This document shows positions 32,396-45,425 of a stretch of 64,000 nucleotides of DNA, in pieces. Origin of the DNA: Rotaria socialis. Taxonomy: Eukaryota > Rotifera > Eurotatoria > Philodinida > Philodinidae. The stretch covers positions 196,154 through 260,153 of the forward strand of contig CAJNYU010000034.1 in the NCBI GenBank assembly GCA_905331475.1. The letters run 5' to 3'. Position 1 is the first letter of the stretch, and every line of letters starts with the position of its first letter. A program made the translations under genes and the position numbers. Below the pieces are notes generated by a model. The model had not been told where the DNA came from, did no database searches, and was given only the letters and a program-made list of their open reading frames with translations.

Positions 32396-35300
32396 TTTAT
32401 TTATAAATCGAGTAAGAGAGGAGAATAGTTGGAACAATCGTGCATAAAATAGAGATTATCAACAAAGTTTTCTATTCTTCTCGTTCTGATTTTTTTCACT
32501 TCATCTATTTACGTGCTTTTCACAAGGAAAATTATCCAGAGAATTAAACGAATATGTTTAATATGAGTGTGAAACATAAATGCGATAACCAAACTCACAG
32601 TATTGTCAAGGAAATATATATGTCAGGATATATTTTTCATTCATGATGATAAAAAAAACAAATTTAATCAACAAGATATATTGAACTATTTATAGAAAAA
32701 AAAAACCCATTGACTCATAGTATTAGCAGCAATGAAAAAGTACTATAATTTTATAATAAGTCTTCTGAATGTATGCTTATTCATGATTATTTCTTCGCGT
32801 GTATATTCATTAAACGTAGCAAAGACTTTAGAGTATTCTTCTGTTCAACTGCAACATGCCTTGATATTACAGATATAATTCCAGTAGACTAACAATTTTT
32901 TGTTCGTTTTCCGTCGAATAAAATTCATAGCCAATAATAAGAACAAAAGGTGAATAACATATCGATTGATTTTTGTTCATAATGGCTGATTCCTGAAGCA
33001 GATCTTTCTTATTTTTGGTTTTGCTTGAATCGACTTCATTGGCTGTAAACCGTTTAGTTTCTATCAAAATCGATAGACAGTACATTATGCATGAAAAAGA
33101 ACAGGCAACATTGTTCATCGCTAAATATTTGATCATTGACTAATTTTATTGTTTTATTGTCCTATATTTTTTTATGAAAATGAGTAATCAAGTTTTTACG
33201 GATTCATTGCGATACGTAATATTAGGTGTAAAGACATGTAATGGTTCACTGCAAACGCTTAGCTGGCTTAAGTGAAAATAAAAACATACATAAATAATAA
33301 GCTTATGACAACAAATAAAATAAAAGATCTACTTTTAGTAATTAAAAGATACGCATTCTTGAAATTTTGATAAAAACAAGATGCAACTTTTTCTTAAATG
33401 ATCATAATAATATGCGAGTGTGAACTTCATTTTTACACTTCACTAGATATTAAAGTAATGTTTCATTCAATTTTTCGAGTAGAAATAAGTTATAAAGAAT
33501 TGAATAACAAGCAATGCAATCAATAGATAAATGAATAGCAAGTCTAAAGGGAAAAATAAATTTTACTACGATGAGCATTTTTCTTGACAATGATAAAAAG
33601 TTTTCAATGAAACTATATGTAAATTTTACATATTTCAATTCAAATTGCAAACAAACTAAAGAATTTCTAATGGTATTAAATTTTACAATATAAATTATGA
33701 AAATATAAAAGAAAATGTTCGAGTTGAATTATTGTTGCCAGCAACGATCTTGAAATAATGCTTCATGTCATAGATAAATATATCAAGTGTCATGAGATAT
33801 ATAAACATTTAATAAAAAATATATTATGGTATACTCAGCCTTTTGGCAATTAAAAATGACTATGCATATTTTTTAAGTTTTCATTGACTGAAATATTTTT
33901 CTGGGTTAATGCGCCTAATAAAGATTTCCCTTGTCGAACAACGTCTTTAACGTCAGAGAACTTATTTAATATGAATCCATTCATTCAATAAGAGACGAAG
34001 AGAATGATGTACTATTTGAAGAGTAAAGCAATATCATGTAATATTTTATTCAAAATTAAATTAAAAATTTCAGTTTGAAATTTCAAAGGATAATCAAGCG
34101 ACTCTTTTTGTTTAAAAACGTAAGTCTCACTTAAGAGTGGCAAGTAAATGTAATGTATTGTAGAAGAATCTCTTACTGATTTTTTTACTAAGTCATAGCA
34201 ATACTCATGAAATCATTTTAGTCAATGTTTATTTGAAATTCATAGATAGAATATTTAGATAGGCTATGAAGAAAACATCTCAAACAATAAACTAATCAAA
34301 TATGAATATATCACAGATCAATGGTATGCTTCTTCTCCTTTAACTTTGTGCAAAACAGGCAGCATTACAGTCATATACCTAGAATTGTATACAACAATGA
34401 GAGATATGTACGGACAATAACTATAAATGTTGAACGTTCATTCATGTATCATTCAGTGTATACTAAATATTCATAGTGAAAAGAAAACTCTTGTATGATA
34501 CAATTTGATTAATGAAAATATTTTCAATATCACATCGAATATTTTCTTCACGACATTCCATTGATGGATGGTGTACATTAAGTAATTAGAGAATGAATAT
34601 AAAAGTGAATTCAAATTATACAAGAAATAGAAATCATATTAGTAACTACATTTGGCATTTCACTGGGTGAAAATTACGCTTATATCTGCATTTAAATAGG
34701 TATCAAGCTTTTTATTATAAAATAGCTTAATTCAGCATATAATTCATCCCTATAGCAGAGTCATATATGAGAGGGTGTCATGTCGTTATTTTAACGATTA
34801 AGATCTAGGTGAAGACGCGACTGTTTAAGTATTGACAAATGCCACAATGATAATGACGGCAAATGACAAGATGAAGTAAATAAGAAAATGAAGCTTGAAA
34901 GAAAAGTCACTAATTTATTTAATAGATTAGAATTAATCAATGAAACAGTAGATACAACAAGGATAAGTTGTACGATTTGACAAGACTTCCAGAAGAAGAA
35001 GTTTTAGAGTCACATAGAAGAAAAAAAGAGAAAAAGGAGTTGATTATAATAGAACCAACTAACAGAGAAGAAAAGTAACAAGCTAATGAAAAAAAAGAAA
35101 GATACAGTAAAAGTAAAGACGTGGATAGTAGCTGGACAATAAGAATCAAGAAATTATATTGAGAAAATATATGTGCAAGCATAATTAGTATCAGCACATA
35201 ATACAGGTGATTTTATGCCGTCACAGAGGGGTTCGCATTACATTGATAAGGCATTATTTAAGGAGGTAATTTTGAATTTATCGATTATTCGTTGAAAATT

Positions 35301-35872
35301 TTCTTGATTTTCGATTACAGATAGAAATTTTTTCTGAATTAAAATATTTGATAAAATTTGAACAAGAGTTTGTCACATCGAGAACTTTGATTCTATATAT
35401 GACCACTCAAAAGTTATGAATTCATTTTTCTCAAATTCTAACATATATGATTTGATCGAACTATGATTATCGTCTGCTTGTACTTGTGTGGCGTAGTCAT
35501 CCTATGATTAAAGCAGTCAAATAAAATACTAAAATTCATTCGAGTATTTTGAATCAGTTAATTATAGCAATTTAAAAATTATCTGTTAGCGAGCTTCAAA
35601 CCCATTGATATGAAACCTTAAAACTGTTTCCAAAATTGGAAGTTTTTATTAAGACACCAGCACTTGGTGGAAATAATGCAGTTTTACTATTCATAAGTGT
35701 AATGTTTATACTATTGAAATAGTTATTTGTGTACATGATTTTTCTCAATTTATTTAATTTTATTCTATTATTGATAGATAAAAACAATATGTGGGAATCA
35801 TACAAATTATTGGATGAACTCCTCGAATCGTTTCAATTGATTTTTAAAGTAAATATAGATGAAATTTTATTT
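32396..35872. other. Long gene-poor AT-rich stretch
   Basis: About 3.5 kb with no convincing gene apart from the weak small ORF at 32732-32878. No transposon termini, tandem arrays or RNA genes were recognised. Confidence 0.45.
32732..32878 (+). CDS. Candidate 48-residue signal-peptide-like small ORF
   Basis: This open frame starts MKKYYNFIISLLNVCLFMII, a charged start followed by a hydrophobic core, then SSRVYSLNV, which would fit a signal peptidase site. It ends after 48 codons. It may be a micro-peptide, the first exon of a longer secreted-protein gene whose next exon I could not find, or chance. It stands head to head with the secreted cysteine-rich gene on the other strand. Confidence 0.2.
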   Translation: MKKYYNFIISLLNVCLFMIISSRVYSLNVAKTLEYSSVQLQHALILQI

Positions 35873-37185
35873 CTACATAACTTGTACACTTGAAATTGTA
35901 ACATCCCCTTTGACTTGCAATGCTTGAACATACTGATACGGAATACGGTGTCGAAAAGTGAACCATGCTTGATTATTGCAATTGACCTATACAAATAAAG
36001 AAAAGATCTAGTGTGAGCCAATCTTTTTAAGATCCCATCAAAATTTTCTAACCTGGTAATGTTCTGGAAAGCAAATAATCTGAATATCAAATTGTTGTTC
36101 TGGTTGCAATGAAAACCCGCCTTGCTTTTCTTCAGCACCCCAACCACCACCTTGACATGAATTACGTACAGCTTCGCGTTGATCAAAACGTGGATTTAAA
36201 TGAAATGCTACATCAGCTCCATGATTTAAACCTGTTAATAAGTTGAATTCAAATCGTGAAGCATTATTATTTGATCGACCATTTATATTGAATACACGAC
36301 CTATGTTTTATGTTTTTTTTTTAAAATAAATATCAACTAGTTGCATTATCTAACTTAAATAAATATTACCAGGAAACATATTGATAGGAATTGGTGTTTC
36401 CTAAAAAAAAGAAACAACAAGAATTTGTTACCAAACTAATATTTTATATAAATAATATTTCTAACCATAATAAATTGCCATGGTTTACCATATTGGCTAA
36501 CACCTGGATAAATTTGCATATTTGATAAGGCAACATCACCTTTAATTGTAACATTCTCAGCTGCATTGAATGGGATACGATAATTAAAATCAGCCGCATA
36601 TTGATTATTAACAGCAACCTTTACAATAGTCGAGCAAAAAAAAATATGTAAATATAATTTCATGATCTTCATGTTTGAATCTTACTTTAAAACTTTGTGG
36701 TGTCACCATAATAATAATATTGAATTGTTGACCGCGTGAAATCATTAATGGTTTACATTCTTCATTGCCCCAATTACCACCGGGTGCAGAGTTTAATATT
36801 AATTGGCGATCGTTTACACGTGGATTGACATGCAATATGATATCACCTCGGTTGTTAGTCAAATTGATTTCAAATCTTTTTAAATTCATAGAAAAATAGA
36901 ATACTAATAAGAGAGAGAGAGTAATCCGCAAGCAATATACTAACCGGTCGCCAGTGGCAATACCATAAACGTGTACTTGAGAACCATAACTCAATGGCGG
37001 TGAAATATAGCTTTCGAAAGGTAAACTCTAATTATAAAAGATATAAAATCATAATAAATCTCAAATTGTTGTGCAAAAAATTTAACTATCACTCACATAG
37101 TGTTGACTACTTGAATGCTATAAGAATTACATATATTTGTATATTTATTGCTTTAAAATGTTCGGTTTTTACGTACTTGACCCAT
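35873..37185 (-). CDS. Tandem-repeat galectin A (two carbohydrate-recognition domains)
   Basis: Predicted 275 residues from seven exons in transcription order: 37185-37177, 37027-36945, 36875-36686, 36618-36466, 36400-36370, 36300-36053 and 35986-35873. The first exon codes for only three residues. Each half is a galectin domain. Half one has the sugar-binding signature H46-x-N48-x-R50, then N-S-x4-N-W66-G-x-E69. Half two has H189-x-N191-x-R193 and W209-G-x-E212. Both sets are complete, so beta-galactoside binding is expected in both domains. There is no signal peptide, as usual for galectins, which are exported unconventionally. The linker between domains is short (GVSQYGKPWQFIMETPIPIN). Intron phases match those of the neighbouring galectin gene, pointing to tandem duplication. 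Confidence 0.93.
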
Positions 37186-38022
37186 TTTGATTGACAATGA
37201 ATAATTACAATATTGTTATTTTTGGGATAGGAATAGAAATAGAAATACAAAATATAAAATAAAAAGGAAACTTAATTTATATATCTACAAGTTTTTCAAA
37301 AATATAGTAGAAAAAAAAGAGAAAAGGAGAGAGATTGATAAGATGTAAGAACAATTAATCAGTGCATTAAGCCTTATCTAGTTAGTCAAATATAGGGACA
37401 AGAAAAATATATTTGTGCATACATCGATAGTTTTTGTGGTTTATCTTCTGTGTACAATAGAAAGGAGGGTTTTTTTGGTGAAAAATCGATGACTAACAAC
37501 CTTATCTAGGAACTAACAAAACATTCTAGTGAAAAAGTGCAGATGATCAACAACACAAGATTAATTCTGTGATCATTTGAGATTTTATTCTCTTTTTGTT
37601 TTTAATAGATACGATTTCTGAAAGCTTGAAATGACAAAAATCTAAATATTTAATAGTATTTCCTTTGAGTGGTTCTTCAATCGAAAATACTCTTTATACT
37701 ATTGATTTTTGATAAATATAAGCGGTATGATTGCCCTTCAAAAAAATAATTTTTTTTTCTGAATTACAAGCAATGTACTGAAGAAAATCTTAATTCTTTT
37801 GTTAGTCATCTTTATATGAACTTTTTAAAAAATTGCTAGAAAAATTTCAGACAATATCGTTAAAATTTTCAACTGCGAGATATATGTTCAAGTCTTGAAG
37901 TTCTTCAAGTGATTGATCTATATTTTATTTTCCGAAAAAATTTGCAAGCCAAAAATTGCAATACATTAGAAACTAATTCATTTGATGATGATTTAGAATA
38001 TAATTTGAAAATCGTTAGGCGT
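37186..38022. other. Spacer between the two galectin genes
   Basis: An 837-bp AT-rich spacer with no supported gene. It should contain the 3' end of galectin B and the promoter or leader of galectin A. Confidence 0.5.
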
Positions 38023-39430
38023 TCATAATTGTCCAATACTACCAACTATGATATCACCTTTATATTGAAGTGCCATGACCTAAAACAAATTTTCTTCTGA
38101 TTTTATCAAGTACAAATAAACGGTAACATCGAGTTTTTGGTTAAACTTACATGACCAGGTGGAATTTTATGATAGAATTCACCGATTAGATAATTATTCA
38201 TATATACCTAAAATAGTTTTTAATTGTTATTCTAGTTGTTAAATATGTTGATTTAAGAACTGCTTTACATCCTACCGTATATGCATCCATATTACATGCT
38301 ATTTGTAAATCGACCGATGAACCGGGCATCAACGGCATGTATGATGGAAATGATTGATTTTCTTCTTGACCCCATTGGCCATTTCGTCGATAATTTTTAA
38401 CAACTGTACGTGAATCAAAACGTGGATTAAAGTGAAAAGCTATATCATCACCGTCTGAATAACCGTGTAATAGATTAAGTTCAAAGCGATGAGCTTCAGG
38501 AGGTATAAAACCTCGGATAAATATTCGAGAGCCTGTATGTATTCTACAAGATTGTATTGATGGCACACCACTACCCTTTATTGAATTATTATTTTCCTTA
38601 TATGATATACAAGAATAATATTATATTGTACAAACCGTAAATGGGGGAGGAAGGATATTAGGTGGAGCTGATGGAAGTCCACAACTAGCTACAAAGTCTC
38701 CACTATAAGATGGTTGAGGTTGAGAACACAAGCCAGTACCACTTCCAATATAACCAGATCCTGGATAAATATGAACAGATTCTAAATTCAAATCGCCTTT
38801 GACTTCAACTAATTGAGCCAAATATATTGGTAATCGTTGATAAAATTCACAAACATGAGTATTGTTTATAGCAATCTAATTATGATCATTCATAAAATAA
38901 ATTCATTCAAAAGCATCTATCAGAATGATCTGTTATACTTTGAAGTCATGGTCCGTTGCTAAAATAACTATGGAGAAGCGCATTCCGCGATAGATTGGCA
39001 ATCCATGACGTTCTTCTTGGCCCCAAAACCCCCTTTGAGCTAGAGTTTTGTACAGAAATATTTCATCATCTGTATGAGAACATGTATTTTCATCCTACCA
39101 CTATTGAGAACCAGTGCATTATCATCTAAACGTGGATTAACATGGAGGATGGTATCTTCCTGATAACTTTTTAAGTTGACTTCAAATCTAATTCATATAT
39201 ACTCATAAGAGAATTAACTTTTGTCGTACTTATAGAAAAAAATAGACCTGCTCCCAGTGGCTGTACCAGTGAGACGGATTTGTGTACCATTTGAAAGTGC
39301 TGGTGAAATAACGCTTTGATAGGGTACAGGCTAGTAAAAGCAGTGAAAATAACTATTAAATTGAAAAGAAAATTGATTAAATTATATTTACTAATCCATA
39401 GTTTACACCAACTGAATAATTGGGATACAT
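38023..39430 (-). CDS. Tandem-repeat galectin B (two domains, Pro/Gly/Ser-rich linker)
   Basis: Predicted 320 residues from eight exons in transcription order: 39430-39392, 39330-39248, 39187-39102, 39039-38939, 38875-38636, 38575-38276, 38207-38151 and 38079-38023. Domain one has H56-x-N58-x-R60 and W75-G-x-E78. Its Asn of the usual N-S-x pair is retained as Asn-Thr. Domain two has H231-x-N233-x-R235, N244, W251 and E254. A linker of about 45 residues, rich in Gly, Ser, Pro and with two Cys (for example SGYIGSGTGLCSQPQPSYSG), separates them. It is much longer than in galectin A. The phase-2 intron after ATGS-R and the phase-0 intron after DF-K are in the same places as in galectin A, which supports a shared ancestor. 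No signal peptide is present. Confidence 0.92.
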
Positions 39431-40580
39431 TGTATTTTGAAAAAGAAATGAATTGTACAAATGACTGCACAAAAAAGTGAAAGCCAACTATCTAGCGATG
39501 CTTCTTTCTTTTCTTTATGATTTATTTTAATTGTTATCTGTTGCTTTCTTCACTTCTTGAAAGCTCTTTCTCTTTCTCTCGTTCTCTTATATTTTCTTTT
39601 TAGATATTCGCAAAAGCAAATAAATAGTCAATCAGTATAAGCCAGGTGATAAACGATTTTATTAGTCACATCAGTATATTGCATATACAAGTATATCAGT
39701 GAATACACGAAAATTATAGAAAATAGTAACAGATTTTTCGGTAACAACAATTTGAAGCAACTGTTTACTATAATACTGCCGCTAGCGCTGTTTATTGTGC
39801 CACTTCATCTGCAATAGTTCACATAAGGTACTCTTGAATATTCACATTTGAAATGATGAGAAGTTTAAAGTATTTTGTATATGTTAAAAGGTGAAGAGTT
39901 TTAGAAATTTTACAGAAGATTGCTGAAAAACACATTTGAGCTTCTAAATTTTATGAACAACGTTCCCCTAATAATTGTATAAATAAATATACATATTTTT
40001 ATTTGACTTATTTTTGTCTCTACATTTTGAACTGTTAGAATTTAAGTATTTATATAAATTTTGCTTTGGAATTAGACAAAGATCTGACACTTTACTATGA
40101 GTAGAATATTAACATCGTTTTCTCTATCCTAAATACATTTAAAAATTGACAAATGATTATAACTTAAATGAATTCAATGCACGGTATTTGCCATGAAAAA
40201 TGCGTTAAAAATGAGTCTATATTTGTTTCTGGCTGCGTAGATAAAATCTCAAATTTCTCTCAAGTTCTTTTCATTTTATTCGAAAAGCACAAAAAAGTGT
40301 TTATCTAGATGATATCCATATAAAGATTCGTAAATAATAGTGTATTTATCATATTTAAACAACGATTATATAAATATTTAAATAGAGCTGGAAAAAGAAT
40401 TTTGTTTACTTAAAAAAGAATTCTTTTTCTGTTTTGTTTTTGAGCGCAACTTCCTCATGTTTCCTTGATTTATTTCTAAAATAAAACCATGACATATCGA
40501 GCGATGTAACAATACTTTTACTCTGATATTTAATTCTTGTTTCTTAAACTGAAATGTTCAATAACTTAGAACTATGATTG
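39431..40580. other. Divergent intergenic region, galectin B and orphan gene
   Basis: The two genes are transcribed away from each other, so both promoters should be here. Pyrimidine-rich sequence occurs near 39560-39600. No gene is supported. Confidence 0.5.
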
Positions 40581-42998
40581 ATGGCTTCCTCAAAATTATT
40601 ATATTTAACAGTTGTATTGTTTAATAAACATCAGATCATTGTTACAATGATACGCTCGTGGCTCATCAAAATGTTATTATGTTTTTCACATTCGTACCAT
40701 AGTAGAAGAGTACGACAACAGAAATCCGCATCAAATTTCATGACGAGAAACATCGAGAAAAAGAAAACTTTTACATCATATTCGCCATCGATGCATCATA
40801 TCTTTTCACCTCCGCTAAAACTTTGCATGCTACGTACGATTCGTTGTCGAATACAACCGAATATAGGACATAACAATCATAGTTCTATACCATTATCGAT
40901 GGCAATATTCAAAGATCCATATGTTGCTTGTTCTTTAAATGAATCTCTATATAATGTTGAAACATTACGATATAGATGCATGTCACCAATCATTCATAAG
41001 AAAAAATATCCCAGTTTGATTGCAATTGATATCGGTAATAATGAACCACTACAAGAACCAACAATATCTCGGCATGCTCATCAGTCGACAAACTTTGCTT
41101 TTCCTATAAATCAATTAAAATTGAACAACAAGAGTTGTTCGAGTCGGTAAGAAAACGAGAATTGAAATTTAATTTGTCGGATTTATTTTTGTTTTGATAA
41201 ATCCACAGGCATTCACTAGACAAATTAAATAGTAGCTACAGCTGTGCGTCAATCTCTTCACGTTGTGATCATCATTATCATTATCGTAGAAATAGAATTT
41301 CTCGGTGTTTATCTTTATTTGCTTCATCTATTCTAAAACGAAAAGATGATTCGATCGTATTTTCTCAGAGATCTCTACATAGCACTAATCACTGGAATGA
41401 TTTGATTTCAAATCAGCGATTGTTATCTAAATATTCACCCCGAAATATTAATTCTATCGCAAATGAATCACCATCATCAAATGATACAACAATCAATATA
41501 TCAAAGTCGAATAGTGATATTCTTACGCCAACTAATAAAAATATTGATAAAACATGGCGACTTCAAATACAAGATCATTTAAATAAAGATGGTAGTCGAC
41601 ATTCTGTTATTCATAAAGGTATTTTTACAATAAATACATATTTCAAAACAAGAAAACGTCGAGTGTTTCATTTTATAATTTTCATTAAGGTAGTGAAAGC
41701 TCAGTAAGTGAACGTCGCAAGAAAAAACATGCTAAACGATCTGAAGAGAAGAAACGCAAAATTGAAGAAAAAATATACAAAGCAAATCAACGTTGGCAAA
41801 AGTATTCAACTATTGATTATGAGCTTGTCCTTTTCATTTCACGATATTATGATCAGTTACCGTTATGCTCGAATTGTCGTAATTATTTTATAACAAACCA
41901 AACACAATTTTTAGCTGATGATCCTCGTGCATCGTATGACTATGCAGCTGAAGCTGTTTTACTTTCATCGAGTAATAAAACATTAACCATGAAAAAAGCA
42001 GCTAAAGCAAGATTAATTAAAGATTATGATAAACAAACAAATATGATATTTAACCTGTGTGATGCTTGTTTAGCCAAATGTGAGCAAATTCGAAATGAAC
42101 TTAAACAAATTAATTCTACTAAAAAAGTATCAAATGAAATGAATTCTCCATATTCTGAAATCATGAACATAACGAAATCTTATTTACAACAACCCATCGA
42201 TAGTCCTTATTCACCAAACATCTCGAATGTTAACAATCATTTATTCTCCCCTTCTACTTCTCCATTGATGTCACCTTCCACTTCGAGCACTGATTTAAAT
42301 CATCAACAACAAGTAACTTCTATTTCATCTGAGAATAGAATCACTGGTTAAATATAATTGTCATAAAATATAAATTGAGATATATTTTAGCTTTGTACTA
42401 TGTAGATCTTAATGAAATTTATATGAATAATATTATTCAATATCATCAAATAAACTTACGACAACTTTATCAACAAAGTCAAAATATTATCAGTGCTCAA
42501 CAGTATCAGGAAGATCGTTCATTAGCAATGGACCAACAAAAATTACATCATGAACTTCAATCATGTATAAGGCAAATGCAGTATCATTATCTAGAAATAT
42601 TACATCTTCAATATCCTGGCTATTCACTTTCATTTCCATATGCACCATCTTACCATTCAAAATATTTGTCATATCGATTTCAACAAGGCAAGGATCGAGA
42701 TGATTCTGTTCTTGAAAGTTCTTCATCTACAAATTGTCAACAATATGACTATCGAAGCAACGTAAATATTGAAGTGGATAGTAACACAACTAGTAAAAGT
42801 AGTGGCATGAATGTTGACAATTATGACGCAGACAAAAATGATCGAAATGAACCAATGCTTGACGATCGACTTACAATAGAAACATGTCATGGACTTGTAG
42901 AATATTATAGTAAGTTAGCAAATACAAATGATGTTGATAAGAAGAAAATATCTTCACAGTTTTTTTTTATAGCTGTTAAGTTGAGTCTATGTAAATAA
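40581..42998 (+). CDS. Unrecognised 746-residue protein with two Cys clusters
   Basis: Four exons (40581-41146, 41209-41618, 41690-42346 and 42391-42998) join in phase with introns of 44-71 bp. The start chosen is the first ATG after an in-frame stop. An upstream non-coding exon is possible. The first 325 residues are Ser/Asn/Arg-rich and probably disordered. A basic stretch (SERRKKKHAKRSEEKKRKIEEK) begins the conserved-looking core. It is followed by CSNC (385-388), a helical alanine-rich segment, and CDACLAKC (449-456). Two CxxC pairs about 60 residues apart could bind one zinc ion, a treble-clef or LIM-like arrangement. A Ser/Pro-rich linker, a Gln/His-rich helical region (NLRQLYQQSQNIISAQQYQE) and an acidic/Asn-rich tail follow. 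The basic run suggests nuclear localisation. I do not recognise a named family. Confidence 0.75.
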
Positions 42999-44261
42999 TG
43001 TAAAGCCTGATAAATCATGGATATACTTACAAAAAAAAACAGCAGACTATCGACTTATTAATAGGAAGATACTGCACTTATATTGTGTTTTTAAAGTAAA
43101 AATCGTGTTCTTCATTGAAAACATCAAGAGAAACATTTTTCAAAGTTTTTTTTGATAGTTTAAAGCAAGAGTGATCCTATTGCCAAGAGTCCATTGCCTA
43201 CTGTGATTATGTAGTTTGTTTGTACCAATGAGTTCAGATCATGATCTGTTTTCAGTATTTTCACAATCGATTAGGATCGATACGATACTTGCTGTTACAT
43301 CTCAGAAAGCAGTGAATTACTGCAGAATTCTTTCTTCGTCTGCTCATATATGTAGTTCCACGAGCTATTGTAAAATTTTCAAACTAGAGAACTGACTCTT
43401 CACTAGAAAAGTAAAATAATTTACTTTTATTTACACTTCTTTGATCATAAACATAATGCAGATGTGCACATCAATACTCGTAAGATATAGAATAATAAGA
43501 TTCATATTAAAACAATACAATCATATGCGCTTTGGTTGGATTTTGCTTTCAGTTCGTAAAACAGTGTTTATTTGAAAACGTTTGTATATCCGATCCGATT
43601 GATATTTTCGATGGTACGATGACTAACTCGTCAATATGATTCGAATAATAATAATATTTTCTATAAAGCAAAATCAAATAACACTTATTTTATTACCAAA
43701 AATGAAAATGAAAGAAATATATTTCGTTTGTTTTAGATGCACCACTGGATGATTTCATTCGAGGACTTGAAGTTTTGAAGTGTCTGAGCATTTTTAATCG
43801 TTGTCCATTCTAGTGCAACCATAGATCGAAAATAAACAAGTAGACAATTTTATTCATAGTTTTAATCATCAATTCAAATGTGCAACAAGCAATGTAATCA
43901 CAATTCAATTATATAGTTTCATTTAAAATCAATTATAAACGGAACATTATTCGATGATATTTTCTGATGAAACAAGTCAAATACTTTTGTTACAAAATGA
44001 ACGTTTCAATAATATAACTTGTATATGTAGAAAGTTTTCATTAGTTTACAATTAATACGGATTCTTATGATTTTCAGATTATTTAATCATATCTTGCCAT
44101 GTTGAATTTGACTCTTTAGTAGTCATATTTTAGTGAAATGAACGATAAATATGATTTCTTTCGTTGTTAAATTTCTATAGAATTTACAAATGGTGCTGTT
44201 TATTTTTTTTGTTTCGTCTACTAATAGTTTATTATTAAAATAAGAAAACAAGAACTCAACA
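42999..44261. other. Convergent 3' region between orphan gene and MTRES1
   Basis: About 1.26 kb between two stop codons. AT-rich, with no supported gene, repeat or transposon terminus. Confidence 0.5.
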
Positions 44262-45168
44262 TTAACTCCATTGTGATCCATCAACTTCGATTCCTTGACG
44301 CCATGCAATTAAGCAGACTTTCACTTTATTTTTAAATGACTTTTCATCAAAAACTTTGAAGAGCATTATCCTTTTCGAGATATATTTTGCACCATCGGTA
44401 CGCGACACTACGAGATCGATAATATCACCTTCTTTAACCTTAAATAGATAAATGTTGATGTACATTTTATTAAAAAAGACGATTGAAACATCATACTTGT
44501 TGTGCTTTTTTAGTTGATTTTTCACCATTTACACGTAATTTAGAACCATAGAATTCATCTTCGATTGCACTATAATTAAATATAAAATCATTAAAAATAA
44601 GAGGGAAATGATTATTTCTCGAAAATTGTACCTTCGTCCTATGCCAGTACCTGCTGAACAGATAAGATCGAGACGGAGTGAAGCAAGATGTCGAATAATT
44701 ATTCGGTAGCCTACATATAAAATCGAAAAGAAGTTTATAGTTAATCTTTCAAAATTTAATATAACCTTTCGGAAGTTTATATTGTTGAATACGAGTTCGA
44801 AGTTTTTCTTCTTCATCCTACAATAGAACCAGTCTATCGATAATCAAGTAAGTATATAATAATTTTATATAATAAAAAACAGAAGTCGATACTACTTGAT
44901 CTGTTTCGTTATCTTCTTGATTATCATCATCCTCTTCGACGTCTACTTCTTCGGCAACATTTGAATTTATATTATCGTGCCGTCGATTACAAACAGTATG
45001 CGAAGAAGAAAACAAACAGATTTGTTGTGTTCTTTCGTGGACTTTAGAATACAAATTAATCGGTAGTATAGATTGACATGACATTTGAGAGGTTGGAATT
45101 AAAAGTTGACTAGATTTAAGTCTTAATAATGACGAACGTAATGTTGAAATCAGACGAAAAGTCGACAT
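44262..45168 (-). CDS. MTRES1: Mitochondrial transcription rescue factor 1 (S4-domain RNA-binding protein)
   Basis: Predicted 217 residues from five exons in transcription order: 45168-44896, 44817-44766, 44710-44632, 44569-44497 and 44438-44262. The N-terminus (MSTFRLISTLRSSLLRLKSS) is basic, hydroxylated and free of acids, as a mitochondrial targeting presequence should be. A strongly acidic linker (EEVDVEEDDDNQEDNETDQ) follows. The C-terminal half is the S4-like RNA-binding domain: LRLDLICSAGTGIGR, then AIEDEFYGSKLRVNGEKSTK and VKEGDIIDLV. These match the human MTRES1 (C6orf203) layout, which associates with mitoribosomes and sustains mitochondrial RNA levels under stress. The closing segment ends in WRQGIEVDGSQWS. 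It is the last gene of a colinear five-gene cluster. A poly(A) signal for the upstream gene (AATAAA on the minus strand, 45202-45207) lies 34 nt before its ATG, and AG dinucleotides directly precede the ATG. Confidence 0.88.
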
Positions 45169-45425
45169 CTAAACTAAAAAGCATTCTTAAATAATTCATC
45201 TTTTATTTGAAATGTCGTTTTGTTTTTAAATATTTAATGGACACTTTCAAAAGATATTTGAGCATAATATAAATTAATACACCTATAGAACATCACCAAA
45301 ATAGTAATAGACACCGATAAGAAGCAGTAAATAAATAATCAACAGGGATGAAAAAAGAAAAAGAAAACAACAATATACAAGTATAACAACAGGAAAAATT
45401 AGTATCACAAAAAAGAACTTTTTGT

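Noticed and set aside
32867..33136. 89-codon minus-strand frame with a hydrophobic stretch
   Set aside because: No exon partners, no recognisable domain and no clear promoter. It cannot be separated from chance in AT-rich DNA.
34937..35197. Hydrophobic 86-codon minus-strand frame
   Set aside because: Leu/Ser/Phe-rich translation of purine-rich plus-strand DNA. No splice partners and no motif.
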